Source of the DNA: Ilumatobacteraceae bacterium
Lineage (GTDB): Bacteria; Actinomycetota; Acidimicrobiia; Acidimicrobiales; Ilumatobacteraceae
Reading direction: 5' to 3'
Assembly: GCA_022843125.1 (NCBI GenBank)
Contig: JALHOG010000007.1
Span: 48,099-112,098, forward strand
DNA: 64,000 nt
The notes under the pieces are model-generated. The model saw nothing but the letters and a program-made list of their open reading frames with translations. It was not told where the DNA came from and made no database searches. The position numbers and the translations under genes were made by a program. Positions 8,469 through 20,344 of this stretch are shown here, piece by piece (the first letter of the stretch is position 1; each line of letters begins with the position of its first letter).

Positions 8469-10757
8469 TCAGGGCGACAGTGCGGTGATCTCGACGACGG
8501 CACCGCGCCGGTACGAGTTGCCGACGACCGGCTCGTTGCCGTCGATCCGCACCTGCTGCACGATCCCGAGGGAGTCACCGAACACGAGCACCGGCTCGAA
8601 GCCGGCCTCGCGCAGTACGATCGCCGCTGCCTCGAAGTTCGGTGCTGCCGAGATGTCGGGATACGCGACGAGATCGGGGCCTCGCGACAGCGCAACCGCG
8701 ACGGTGGTGCCACGCTCGACCTGCCCGCCCTCGGGGACGCTCTGGGCGACCACGGAGCCGAGCGCGATGTCGTCGCTGAACACCTGCTCGACCTCGACCA
8801 GCGTGAGCTGGATCGCCTCGAGCTCGGCCCGCACTTCGGCCAGCGGGCGGCCGATCAGGTTCGGCACGACCCGCGGCGCCGGGCCGAGCGACACCACCAG
8901 CTGCACCGGGGTCTCGGGCTCGACTTCGGCCCCGGCGACCAACGTCGCGTCACCCGGCACCGACCACGAGATCACCGTTCTGGGCGGCACGACCTCATCG
9001 AACTGCTCAACGGTCTCGACCTGAAGCCGCAGCGCGATGAGGGTCGTCGAGGCCTCGCTCTCGAGCAGGCCGGTCGACTCGGGCAGCGCCCGGAGGAGAG
9101 GGCCCTCACTGACCACCATCAGGAACGGCTCACCCTCGGCCAGCTCGACACCGGCCGCAGGCGCGGTTCGGACCACCTGCCCGATGATCGCCACCTCGTC
9201 GCTGCGCTCGGTCTGCACGTCGATCAGCCAGTCGTTGGCGGCGACCAGGTTGCGGGCTTCGGCTTCGGGGACGCCGACCAGATCGGGCACCGGGTACGTG
9301 GGCCGCTGGAACAACTGCATCGCGAGCACGCCGAGGGCAGCGAGCGCAGCGATGACGAGCACGCCGAGCAACAGCTTCCACGGGAAGCCCCGACGCCGGC
9401 GCGGGATCGACTCGGGCTCGGCGAGCACCGCCATCGGAGCGGTGGCGGCGGCGTCCATCACCAGATCGCCCGATCCGGTCGGGCCGACCGGCCGCAGGCG
9501 ATCGGCGGCGGCGTCGAGCGGGGTGATGACGAGGTCGTCGGTGACGGGCCCGACACCACTCGATCGGTCGGGACTCGATTGGTCGAGCGCAGCCGCAGAC
9601 TCGGGCTCGGCAACATCGGTCGACAGCCCGACCGGCAGCTCACGGGTGAGGTCGGCGGCGGCATCGAGCGACTCGGCCCCGAGCGGTACCCCGGCGTCGA
9701 GACCGGCCTCGAGATCGGCGTCGAGGCCGGCTGAGCCGTCATCGCTGTCAGGTTCGTCGAGCGGGACCAGCACCAGCGGCGCCCCGCCACCTGGACGGAT
9801 CACGCCACCGGTCGGATCGTCGGGGCCGCGCAGTTGCTCGGCGGGTGTGTCGAACAGGCCGGTCGACAGCAGCGGGAGCGGTTCGGGGCGCGGGAGCTTC
9901 GACGCCACCTGCAGCAAACCCTTGCCGAATTCGGCAGCGGTCGAGCGTTCGTCGTGTTCGGGGCGGCCAGCCCGCTCGAGCACCGAAGCAAGCGGCCCGA
10001 GATCGGCCGACACCGGCATCAGCTTGCCCACGCGTGCCGACAGCGAAGCGACCGTGGAATCCGACTTGAAGGGCACCGCCCCGGTGACCGCCTCCTGCAA
10101 CGTGAGGCAGAGCGCATACACGTCGGCGCGGCCGTCGACCTGCCCACCGAGACCCTGCTCGGGCGCTGCGTACCAGGCCACGTGGGTCGGCACGGAATCG
10201 GGTCGCTCCCAGTTGGGGGCGCTGAGTAGGCGGGCGAGACCGAAGTCGATGATCCGCAGCCGGCGATCGTCGCCGAAGACGATCTTGGAGGGGTTGAGCT
10301 CGGCGTGCACGAAGCGACGACGGTGTGCGTGGTCGAGGGCGCGGCACACGTCGAGCCCGATCGCGAGCGCCTGCGACGGGCTGAGCCGCCGACCCCGATC
10401 GAACATGTCTCGCAGGCTGCCACCGGCGAGATGCTCGTTGACGACGTACGCCGTCGACGTGTCGGCGACTCGCGCCAGACCCCAGTCGTACACGGCAGCG
10501 ATGTTGGGATGACTCAGCGAGGCCACCGCGCGCATCGTCTCGTCGAATCGGTTGCGGAACGACGGGGACGCAGCGAGCTTCGGCCGCACGAGCTTGAGCG
10601 TCACCGTGCGACCGTTCTCCTCGTCGGAGGCGTCGAAGATCGCCGTATTGGCGCCACTCGACACGAGTCGAAGTATCCGGAACCGATCGGCGAACAGGTC
10701 GCCGACCAGGTCGCCGGGATCGAACGTTCGACTGGGGGACGGTTCGCCGGTCTCCAC
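8469..10757 (-). CDS. Membrane PASTA protein with degenerate Ser/Thr kinase domain (pseudokinase)
   Basis: The 762-residue protein has the PknB-type layout. A cytoplasmic kinase-like domain covers about residues 25-290, then an acidic linker, one membrane segment at about 461-482 (KLLLGVLVIAALAALGVLAM), and four extracellular PASTA repeats at about 487-762, which usually bind peptidoglycan fragments. The ATP-binding Lys (TVTLK, about 55), DFG (171-173) and the APE-like AAPE are kept. The catalytic loop is not: where active kinases read HRDxKPxN this protein has HAELNPSK (151-158), losing Asp, Lys and Asn together. The Gly-rich loop is also weak (SSGANTA). It is therefore probably a sensor or scaffold without phosphotransfer. 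The GTG start has a TAGCGT box. Confidence 0.85.
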   Translation of the reverse strand: METGEPSPSRTFDPGDLVGDLFADRFRILRLVSSGANTAIFDASDEENGRTVTLKLVRPKLAASPSFRNRFDETMRAVASLSHPNIAAVYDWGLARVADTSTAYVVNEHLAGGSLRDMFDRGRRLSPSQALAIGLDVCRALDHAHRRRFVHAELNPSKIVFGDDRRLRIIDFGLARLLSAPNWERPDSVPTHVAWYAAPEQGLGGQVDGRADVYALCLTLQEAVTGAVPFKSDSTVASLSARVGKLMPVSADLGPLASVLERAGRPEHDERSTAAEFGKGLLQVASKLPRPEPLPLLSTGLFDTPAEQLRGPDDPTGGVIRPGGGAPLVLVPLDEPDSDDGSAGLDADLEAGLDAGVPLGAESLDAAADLTRELPVGLSTDVAEPESAAALDQSSPDRSSGVGPVTDDLVITPLDAAADRLRPVGPTGSGDLVMDAAATAPMAVLAEPESIPRRRRGFPWKLLLGVLVIAALAALGVLAMQLFQRPTYPVPDLVGVPEAEARNLVAANDWLIDVQTERSDEVAIIGQVVRTAPAAGVELAEGEPFLMVVSEGPLLRALPESTGLLESEASTTLIALRLQVETVEQFDEVVPPRTVISWSVPGDATLVAGAEVEPETPVQLVVSLGPAPRVVPNLIGRPLAEVRAELEAIQLTLVEVEQVFSDDIALGSVVAQSVPEGGQVERGTTVAVALSRGPDLVAYPDISAAPNFEAAAIVLREAGFEPVLVFGDSLGIVQQVRIDGNEPVVGNSYRRGAVVEITALSP

Positions 10758-10766
10758 GATGCCCGC

Positions 10767-10772
10767 ACGCTA
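10767..10772 (-). promoter_or_regulatory. -10 box (TAGCGT) of the PASTA gene
   Basis: On the minus strand TAGCGT ends 9 nt before the GTG at 10757, supporting that start. Confidence 0.45.
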
Positions 10773-10899
10773 TCGCCTGCCCTCGGAGCCAGGGGTGACA
10801 GCTCGGCACGTTCCGGGTGGGCCGAGGTCGCTCGGGAGACGCTCGGGAGACGCTCCGGAACCATCCGACTCCGGTGGGCGAACCGGCCCCCGGCCCGGC

Positions 10900-11502
10900 A
10901 TGATGGAGCCTGTGACCGAGGTCAGCGACACCAGCGAAAGCCGCGTCGGAGCGGTCGACGACATCGACGACACCGACCCCGCAGCACCCGCAGAGCGTTC
11001 CGGCACCGAGGCCGCTCCCGGCCGGTGGCGCCGGCGGCGCCGGCTCGACAAGGGCTTGCTGCTCGCGAGCCTCGCCATCGCCCTCGGCATGGTGCTCGTC
11101 ATCCGGGGCCTCGCCGTGGGCATCACCGGTGACGATCGCGTCGGACTCCCCGAGATGATCGAGTCCGTCGAACCGGTGCCCGAGGCCGTCCAGGTGCTCG
11201 GACAGACGCGGGTCTTCGTCGATCTGGAATTCGGCTACACAGGGGTGCTCGTCATCGACGGGATCGAGATCGAGACCGTCAACATCCAGGACTTCGCCAC
11301 ACAGGTCAGCGGCCAGCAGGTGTCGTTGCCCCCCGTCACGATCTTCGAGGGCGGCAACAGCACCTTGACGTTCGTCCCGAACGACTCGGCTCCGATCGAG
11401 GAGTTCTCCACCGGGATCCACCGCGTCCAGCTGATCTACTGGGAGATCGACGTCGGCCGCGAACGTGCCCGCAGCTTCAGCTGGTTCTTCAACGCCGTCT
11501 GA
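10900..11502 (+). CDS. Single-pass membrane protein of unknown function
   Basis: About 200 residues. An acidic N-terminus (VDDIDDTDP) is followed by a basic stretch (RWRRRRRLDK) and one membrane helix at about 51-70 (GLLLASLAIALGMVLVIRGLAVG). The basic-then-hydrophobic order places the N-terminus inside. The outer domain of about 125 residues is rich in beta strands and aromatic residues and contains FGYTGVLVIDGIEIETVN. I do not recognise the family. It is divergent from the PASTA pseudokinase (142 bases between starts), so a shared envelope role is possible. The first of two in-frame ATGs is used; GTG 10912 is an alternative. Confidence 0.65.
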   Translation: MMEPVTEVSDTSESRVGAVDDIDDTDPAAPAERSGTEAAPGRWRRRRRLDKGLLLASLAIALGMVLVIRGLAVGITGDDRVGLPEMIESVEPVPEAVQVLGQTRVFVDLEFGYTGVLVIDGIEIETVNIQDFATQVSGQQVSLPPVTIFEGGNSTLTFVPNDSAPIEEFSTGIHRVQLIYWEIDVGRERARSFSWFFNAV

Positions 11503-11517
11503 TCGACGCGGCGCGGG

Positions 11518-14728
<3,211 letters not shown>

Positions 14729-14849
14729 CCCGTCATCGTTGCACCCGGACGATGCGCTGAACGATTCTTCCGTGCGACGTGCGTGTTCCGTTTCGGTGCC
14801 GCCCGTACCGGGGCGCCGAACCGGGCGAGGCCCCGGCAGACTGTCGGCC

Positions 14850-15734
14850 GTGCCGTCGACGCCACTCGAACGCTGGCTCCCCTGGGCGCTCCGCCTCGCC
14901 TGGATCGGGGTGCTCTGGGCGGGAGGTGCTGCGGTCGACGGGGCCACCCGCGGCCGCTCCGACGCGATCGACGCAGTGGCCACATACGGCAGTGGGGTGC
15001 TCTGGTTGGCCGGTGTGGCAGCGATGGCGGTACCAGCCGTGGTGACGCTCACGGCGGTCCGCTCGATCGTGCCGCTGTCGATCCCGGCTGCGGCGATGGC
15101 GTGGATCGCCGGAGCCGGCGTTGTCGACGGTGCGTCCTTCGTCGCCATCGCTGCCGTCGCCACGGCGATCGCATGGTCCGCCGACACCGGTCGAGCGTTC
15201 GTCCAGGCCTCGGCGTACGGCGACGAGGATCGCTACCTGCTACGGCCGCCCCTCGCCTACGGCCTCGCCACGGTTACGACCTGGGCAGCGTGGGCGGCGA
15301 GTCTGCTCGCCGGTCCGCTGCTGCTCGCAGCTGAACGGTTCGTGGTGGGCGGGATCATCACCGTGATTGCCATCGGCGGCACCGTGTGGACGTGGCCGCG
15401 TTGGCACAAGCTGTCGCGTCGCTGGTTCGTCCTCGTCCCGGTCGGCATCGTCATCCACGATCACGTCGTGCTCGCCGAGACCATGATGGTGCGCCGCCAG
15501 GAGCTCCGTACCCTGCGGCTGGCGCCGGCGGGCACCGACGCAGCCGACATGACCGGACCGGCCAGCGGGCATGCGATCGAGGTCACGACACACGACCCGA
15601 TCACTGCGATCTTTGCCGCGTCACCCAAGCAGCCGCGGGGAACGGTGATCCACCTGACCGGCTGTCTCGTGAGCCCGACCCGTCCGGGTCGCCTGCTCGC
15701 AGCGGCATCGCAGCGTCGCCTACCAGTCGGTTGA
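14850..15734 (+). CDS. Multi-pass membrane protein of unknown function
   Basis: The 294-residue protein has about six hydrophobic segments in its first 200 residues, including WLPWALRLAWIGVLWAGGAA, GVLWLAGVAAMAVPAVVTLT and FVVGGIITVIAIGGTVW. A more polar C-terminal region follows (FVLVPVGIVIHDHVVLAETMM, then ITAIFAASPKQPRGTVIHL). It lies on the opposite strand inside the mnmA-MetE-like-ligA stretch. The GTG at 14850 gives a plausible N-terminus just before the first helix. The family is not recognised. Confidence 0.7.
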   Translation: MPSTPLERWLPWALRLAWIGVLWAGGAAVDGATRGRSDAIDAVATYGSGVLWLAGVAAMAVPAVVTLTAVRSIVPLSIPAAAMAWIAGAGVVDGASFVAIAAVATAIAWSADTGRAFVQASAYGDEDRYLLRPPLAYGLATVTTWAAWAASLLAGPLLLAAERFVVGGIITVIAIGGTVWTWPRWHKLSRRWFVLVPVGIVIHDHVVLAETMMVRRQELRTLRLAPAGTDAADMTGPASGHAIEVTTHDPITAIFAASPKQPRGTVIHLTGCLVSPTRPGRLLAAASQRRLPVG

Positions 15735-15756
15735 CGAAGGCAGGGCCGGTCACGCC

Positions 15757-16812
15757 TCAGCGGCGGGCGACGCCCCCACCGAGTACCCGCCGATTGCTCG
15801 CGTCGTAGAACACCACGCTCTGGCCGGGAGCGATGCGCCGCTGGGCGACATCGAACCGGACGTGCGACACGCCCGCAACCGGTGATCCAGCGACGAGGTG
15901 GCCGGTCACCGTGGCGCCGTGGGCGCTCGCCTGGACCCTCACCTCACCATCAGCCGGGCCGTCGACCCAGGTGAGCTGCTCGACGTCGACGTGGTCGCGA
16001 CGCAGGTCGTCGTCGGCACCGACGACCACGGTCGCCGCCACCGGGTCGATGTCGACCACGTACCGCTTCGGCCCGCCGCCCGGCAGGCCGATCCCGCGCC
16101 GCTGGCCGATCGTGACGGTCTCGATCGCATCGACCTCCCCGAGCACGGCGCCTGACGTGTCGACGACCTTCGCCCGACGGAATGGGATCCGGTCCCCGAG
16201 GAACGCCGTTCGGCCGCCGTCGGAGGTGATGAAGCACACGTCCTGGCTGTCGGGCTTGCTCGCGGTCCGCAGCCCGCGTTCGGCCGCCAACCGCCGCACC
16301 TCCGCCTTGTCGATGTGGCCCACCGGGAACAGGGTGCGAGCGAGCGCCGACTGGTCGAGCATGTGGACGACGTAGCTCTGGTCCTTCGCCGCATCGGCGC
16401 CGCGCTCGAGGGTGAAGCGACCGTCATCGCTGCGACCGATCCGGGCGTGATGACCGGTGGCGACCGCGTCGAAGCCGAGTTGGTCGGCACGTCCGAGGAG
16501 CCGATCGAACTTGAGGTGACGGTTGCACTCGATGCACGGATTGGGGGTGACTCCCAGCGCGTGGGCGTCGACATACGGCTGCACCACATGCGTGTCGAAG
16601 TCGTCGGCGAAGTTGAACACCAGATGGTCGATGTCGAGCTGCTGCGCGACGCGCCGCGCGTCATCGACGTCACTGACACTGCAACAGCCCGTGTCGCTCT
16701 GGCCACCCCAGAGCTTCATCGTCACCCCGACCACGTCATGCCCCGCGTCGAGCAGCAGCGCTCCGGCGACCGACGAGTCGACGCCGCCGCTCATCGCGAG
16801 CAGCACCTTCAT
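15757..16812 (-). CDS. mnmA: tRNA-specific 2-thiouridylase
   Basis: MnmA thiolates U34 of Lys, Glu and Gln tRNAs, using sulfur delivered from a cysteine desulfurase. The 351-residue protein has the ATP-binding SGGVDSS loop at residue 8, MKLWGG, NPCIECN with the catalytic Cys93, GHHAR, KDQSYV and a second Cys in SQDVCFI. These are all hallmarks of the family. The gene overlaps the upstream desulfurase by ATGA (16809-16812), so sulfur donor and thiolase are translationally coupled. Confidence 0.96.
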   Translation of the reverse strand: MKVLLAMSGGVDSSVAGALLLDAGHDVVGVTMKLWGGQSDTGCCSVSDVDDARRVAQQLDIDHLVFNFADDFDTHVVQPYVDAHALGVTPNPCIECNRHLKFDRLLGRADQLGFDAVATGHHARIGRSDDGRFTLERGADAAKDQSYVVHMLDQSALARTLFPVGHIDKAEVRRLAAERGLRTASKPDSQDVCFITSDGGRTAFLGDRIPFRRAKVVDTSGAVLGEVDAIETVTIGQRRGIGLPGGGPKRYVVDIDPVAATVVVGADDDLRRDHVDVEQLTWVDGPADGEVRVQASAHGATVTGHLVAGSPVAGVSHVRFDVAQRRIAPGQSVVFYDASNRRVLGGGVARR

Positions 16813-17933
16813 CGCCGGACCTGCGCACGTCGCAGGCGGGTGACACTCGCCGTGATCACGTCGACGGCGCGGTCGACGTCGGCGGCAGTGGTGGTGTGGC
16901 CGAGGCTCATGCGCAGTGCGCCCCCCGCGAGCGACCGCTCGACCCCCATCGCGGCGAGCACGTGTGACGGCTCCATGGCGCCACTCGCGCACGCGGATGC
17001 CGCACTCGCGCACACGTCGGCCTCGTCGAGCAGGAAGAGCAACGACTCGCTCTCGATACCGTCGAGGCAGACGTGGGCGGAACCGGCGACCTTGCGGTCG
17101 CGGGTCACGGTCTCGACCACGCCGTCGATCTCGGACTGCAGGGCGTCGACGAGCCGGTCTCGCAGCGCCGCCAACCGAACGGTCTCGCGATCTCGTTCGG
17201 TGTCGGTCTCGGCGAGTGCCGCGGCGAGGGCGACGATGCCGGCCACGTTGTGCGTGCCGCTGCGCCGCTCGCGCTCCTGCCCGCCACCGAGCAGCAGGGG
17301 CGCCAACGTCACGCCGTCGCGCACCGTGAGCACGCCCACCCCCTTCGGCCCGCCGAACTTGTGGGCGCTCAGCGACATCAGATCGACCATCGGCGCTACG
17401 GCCCGTAGGTCGAGCCATGAGGGCGCCTGGACGGCGTCGGTGTGGAGCAGAGCGCGAGGTGCGCGCTCACGTATGAGCGCCGCCACCGCAGCGAGATCGG
17501 TGACTGTGCCCACTTCGTTGTTGACTGCCATCACACTCACGACGCGGACGTCGTCGGCGAGCGCCGCTGCGAGCCGATCCAGATCGACATGGCCCGCAGC
17601 GTCGGTGCCGACGACGCGACCACCGTGCGCCTCGATCGGGTGCAGCACTGCGTGGTGCTCGGCCGCCGGACAGACGGCAAGGCCGCCGACCCCGACGATG
17701 GCGGCATTGTCGGCCTCGGTGCCGCACCCGGTGAACACCACCTCGCCCGGCCTGACTCCGAGCAGGTCGGCGACCTCGTCGCGCGCCTCGTCGACGGCAC
17801 GCCGCGCATCGCGTGCGAATCGGTGCGACCCGCTCGGATTCGCGAACCGCTCCGAGAAGAACGGCAGCATCGCCTCGACGGCGACGGCACGCATCGGCGT
17901 GGTCGCAGCGTGATCGAGGTACGTGATTCCCAT
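16809..17933 (-). CDS. iscS: Cysteine desulfurase (IscS/NifS family)
   Basis: The 374-residue PLP enzyme converts cysteine to alanine and carries persulfide sulfur for tRNA thiolation and Fe-S clusters. The PLP Lys is Lys192 in SLSAHKFGGPKG. The active-site Cys is Cys315 in SAASACASG. The N-terminus (YLDHAATTPM) and HTDAVQA are also typical. It is directly coupled to mnmA, so thiolation of tRNA is the likely main job; an Nfu-type protein lies 5.3 kb downstream. Confidence 0.94.
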   Translation of the reverse strand: MGITYLDHAATTPMRAVAVEAMLPFFSERFANPSGSHRFARDARRAVDEARDEVADLLGVRPGEVVFTGCGTEADNAAIVGVGGLAVCPAAEHHAVLHPIEAHGGRVVGTDAAGHVDLDRLAAALADDVRVVSVMAVNNEVGTVTDLAAVAALIRERAPRALLHTDAVQAPSWLDLRAVAPMVDLMSLSAHKFGGPKGVGVLTVRDGVTLAPLLLGGGQERERRSGTHNVAGIVALAAALAETDTERDRETVRLAALRDRLVDALQSEIDGVVETVTRDRKVAGSAHVCLDGIESESLLFLLDEADVCASAASACASGAMEPSHVLAAMGVERSLAGGALRMSLGHTTTAADVDRAVDVITASVTRLRRAQVRR

Positions 17934-17991
17934 GTGTGCAGGCTAACGATCAGGCAGCTGCGTGCTCCGCCGGCAGCCCCAGCGGCCGCGG

Positions 17992-17997
17992 TACGGT
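17992..17997 (+). promoter_or_regulatory. -10 box (TACGGT), leaderless start
   Basis: TACGGT ends 6 nt before the GTG at 18004. It supports that codon over an upstream in-frame GTG at 17962. Confidence 0.45.
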
Positions 17998-18003
17998 GCG
18001 GCC

Positions 18004-18786
18004 GTGGACGGATACGGGTCGAGCACCTACGGTGAAGCCTTCGCCGACGTCTACGACGAGTGGTACGCCGAGATCTCCGACGTCGACACCACCGTCGCCG
18101 ACCTGCTCGACCTCGCCGAGGGCGGCCCGGTGCTCGAACTCGGGGTGGGCACGGGCCGGCTCGCCGTGCCGCTCGCCGAGGCCGGCCGCGTCGGAGGAGT
18201 CCGGGTGGTCGGCGTCGACACGAGCCCGCTGATGCTCCAACGACTCGCTGGGCGCGACACGGCCCACCTCGTGCGCGCCCTCGAAGCCGACATGGTGACC
18301 GGTCTCCCAGCCGGACCGTTCGGGCTCGCGTTCGTCGCCTACAACACCCTGTTCAACCTGACCGACGAGGGAGCGCACGAGGCGTGTTTCAGCGCCGTCG
18401 CCGGGTGCCTCCGGCCCGGCGGCCGATTCGTGGTCGAGGCGTTCGTCCCCGACGACCCGCCGCGTTCGGGCGACGACGTCTCGGTCCGAACCCTGACCGC
18501 CGACAGGGTGGTGCTCTCGGTCACCCGTCACGAGCCCGACCGGCAGTCCGTCGCCGGGCAGTTCGTCGAGCTGACCGAGTCCGGCGGTGTGCGATTGCGA
18601 CCGTGGTCGATCCGATATGCGACGCCCGAGCAGCTCGACCGGCTCGCTGAAGCCGCCGGCTTCACGCTCGAGCATCGCTGGGCGGGGTTCGGCCGAACGC
18701 CGTTCGAGACCGACTCGCCACGCCATGTGAGCGTGTATCAGCTTCCAGGCGCAGCGGCGGTCACCCCGGACGGTCGCGTGACGTGA
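18004..18786 (+). CDS. Class I SAM-dependent methyltransferase
   Basis: The 260-residue protein has a Rossmann methyltransferase domain with motif I VLELGVGTGRLAVPLA at about residue 40, VVGVDTSPLML, and the post-I region FVAYNTLFNLTD. C-terminal parts (YATPEQLDRLAEAAGF, then HRWAGFGRTPF) match Methyltransf_25-type small-molecule methyltransferases. The substrate is unknown. The GTG at 18004 is chosen from the TACGGT box. It stands before galT with a 58-base gap and need not be in the same operon. Confidence 0.82.
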   Translation: MDGYGSSTYGEAFADVYDEWYAEISDVDTTVADLLDLAEGGPVLELGVGTGRLAVPLAEAGRVGGVRVVGVDTSPLMLQRLAGRDTAHLVRALEADMVTGLPAGPFGLAFVAYNTLFNLTDEGAHEACFSAVAGCLRPGGRFVVEAFVPDDPPRSGDDVSVRTLTADRVVLSVTRHEPDRQSVAGQFVELTESGGVRLRPWSIRYATPEQLDRLAEAAGFTLEHRWAGFGRTPFETDSPRHVSVYQLPGAAAVTPDGRVT

Positions 18787-18828
18787 AAACGCTTGCAGAA
18801 CGAGCACGCGCGGCGTGCGCGTACCACC

Positions 18829-18834
18829 TATCCT
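18829..18834 (+). promoter_or_regulatory. -10 box (TATCCT) before galT
   Basis: TATCCT ends 10 nt before the galT ATG; a short GAGG follows it, so the transcript may carry a very short leader. Confidence 0.4.
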
Positions 18835-18844
18835 GAGGTTCCTC

Positions 18845-19828
18845 ATGAGTCAGATGCGGCTGAACCAGCTCACTGGGCGCTGGGTGACGATCGTGGCGGA
18901 GCGTGCGCACAGGCCCACCGACTTCGCTCCTCGTGCCCGCCTCGACGACGTCGATCCCAGTCGTCCGTGCCCGTTCTGTCCCGGCCAGGAAGAGTCGACT
19001 CCGCCGGCGCTCGAGACGGTCGGCGACGAGGGCCGCTGGCGCGTGCGCGTGGTGCCCAACCTTTACCCGGCGTTCCATGGCGACGAGGGTTTTGCCGTGC
19101 ACCACGAGGGTCCGGTGCACGTGATGGCCGAAGGCACGGGCATCCACGAGGTGTTCGTCTACTCACCCGATCACGACGCATCGCTCGATCGGCTCGACGA
19201 TGACACCGCGGCCGAGTTCATGTGGGCGCTCAAGCGTCGTTTCATCGATCACGCGGCCACCTCGCACATCCGGTACACGCAGGCGATCGTCAACCACGGC
19301 CGCGAGGCCGGTGCATCGCTCGCTCATCCGCACGGCCAGTTGCTCGGGCTCCCCTTCGTCCCCGGCGAGGTGCTCGACGAGGAGCGTGCGTTCGCCCGGT
19401 TCGCCGGAGGCTGCCTGCTGTGCACCACGGTCGAAGCCGAGCTCGCAACCGGTGAGCGGGTCGTGTTCGCCAACGACGACGTGGCCGTCATCTGTCCCTA
19501 CTGGAGCGGCTCGCCGTACGAGCTGCTCATCGTCCCGCGCCGCCACGAGCTCCACCTCCAAGACGCCGACGACGACTCGCTGGCAGCCGTCGGCCGTGCG
19601 CTCCGCGACGCCACGGCGTTCCTCAATGCGCTCATCGGCGACGTCGCCTACAACGTCGGGTTCCACACTGCCCCGCACGCCCACGTCGGCGAGTACCACT
19701 GGCACATCCACATCTGGCCGAACCTCGTCACCCAGGCAGGTTTCGAGCGTGGGACCGGCGTGTTGATCAACGTGGTTCCGCCCGAGCAGGCGGCGAGTTC
19801 GCTGCGCAGTGTGGCAACGCTCGCCTGA
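18845..19828 (+). CDS. galT: Galactose-1-phosphate uridylyltransferase
   Basis: GalT exchanges UMP between UDP-glucose and galactose-1-phosphate in the Leloir pathway. The 327-residue protein has the Zn-type N-terminus (CPFCPGQE), the catalytic AHPHGQ motif with the nucleophilic His, a second pair of Cys (GGCLLC) and the C-terminal EYHWHIHIWP. galK and galE are not in the window. A GT4 glycosyltransferase lies 0.5 kb downstream, suggesting use of nucleotide sugars for a glucan or glycoconjugate. ATG 18845 has a GAGG 8 nt upstream. Confidence 0.92.
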   Translation: MSQMRLNQLTGRWVTIVAERAHRPTDFAPRARLDDVDPSRPCPFCPGQEESTPPALETVGDEGRWRVRVVPNLYPAFHGDEGFAVHHEGPVHVMAEGTGIHEVFVYSPDHDASLDRLDDDTAAEFMWALKRRFIDHAATSHIRYTQAIVNHGREAGASLAHPHGQLLGLPFVPGEVLDEERAFARFAGGCLLCTTVEAELATGERVVFANDDVAVICPYWSGSPYELLIVPRRHELHLQDADDDSLAAVGRALRDATAFLNALIGDVAYNVGFHTAPHAHVGEYHWHIHIWPNLVTQAGFERGTGVLINVVPPEQAASSLRSVATLA

Positions 19829-19846
19829 GACTGACAGGCTTCGGCC

Positions 19847-20299
19847 ATGGGCCGCATCAACGTCGCGATCGAACTGGACGCCACACCCGACGAGGTGTGG
19901 GCCGTGGTCGAACCCGTCGAGCGTCACGTCGACTGGATGGCCGACGCCGTCGCGATCCACTTCGAGACCGAACAGACCCGAGGCGTCGGCACCCGCTTCC
20001 TGTGCGACACCAAGGTCGGGCCGATCACGCTGCAGGACCGGATGGAGATCACCGAGTGGGAACCCGGCCGCCGCATGGGCGTCCGCCACACCGGCGTCGT
20101 CACGGGCTCCGGCGTGTTCGAGCTCGAGCCGATCGATCTCGGCCGGCGTACCCGGTTCACCTGGACAGAGGAACTGCACTTCCCCTGGTTCCTCGGTGGT
20201 CGTCTCGGCGAGGTCGTCGGCGGCCAGTTCGTGATGAAGCAGATCTGGAAGCGCAACCTCCGCGAACTCGACCGCCTCGTGTCAGCAACAACGAAGTAG
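19847..20299 (+). CDS. SRPBCC (START-like) family protein
   Basis: The 150-residue protein is a single START/Bet v1-like domain. It begins with the typical first strand and helix (INVAIELDATPDEVWAVVEP), continues with DRMEITEWEPGRRMGVRH, and ends with the long C-terminal helix (QFVMKQIWKRNLRELDRL). Such domains bind hydrophobic ligands; no ligand can be named. It starts 18 bases after galT and is followed closely by the GT4 gene, so the three may be cotranscribed, though the GT4 gene has its own box. Confidence 0.78.
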   Translation: MGRINVAIELDATPDEVWAVVEPVERHVDWMADAVAIHFETEQTRGVGTRFLCDTKVGPITLQDRMEITEWEPGRRMGVRHTGVVTGSGVFELEPIDLGRRTRFTWTEELHFPWFLGGRLGEVVGGQFVMKQIWKRNLRELDRLVSATTK

Positions 20300-20330
20300 C
20301 ACGGCGTATGTGCTGACACGTCGTGCGCAG

Positions 20331-20336
20331 TATCGT
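20331..20336 (+). promoter_or_regulatory. -10 box (TATCGT), leaderless start
   Basis: TATCGT ends 8 nt before the GTG at 20345 and supports that start. Confidence 0.45.
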
Positions 20337-20344
20337 CGCCCGGC

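Noticed and set aside
9037..10512. Open plus-strand frame of 491 codons opposite the PASTA gene, Ser/Arg/Pro-rich.
   Set aside because: Composition is that of an antisense frame in high-GC DNA; the minus-strand protein has clear kinase and PASTA features.
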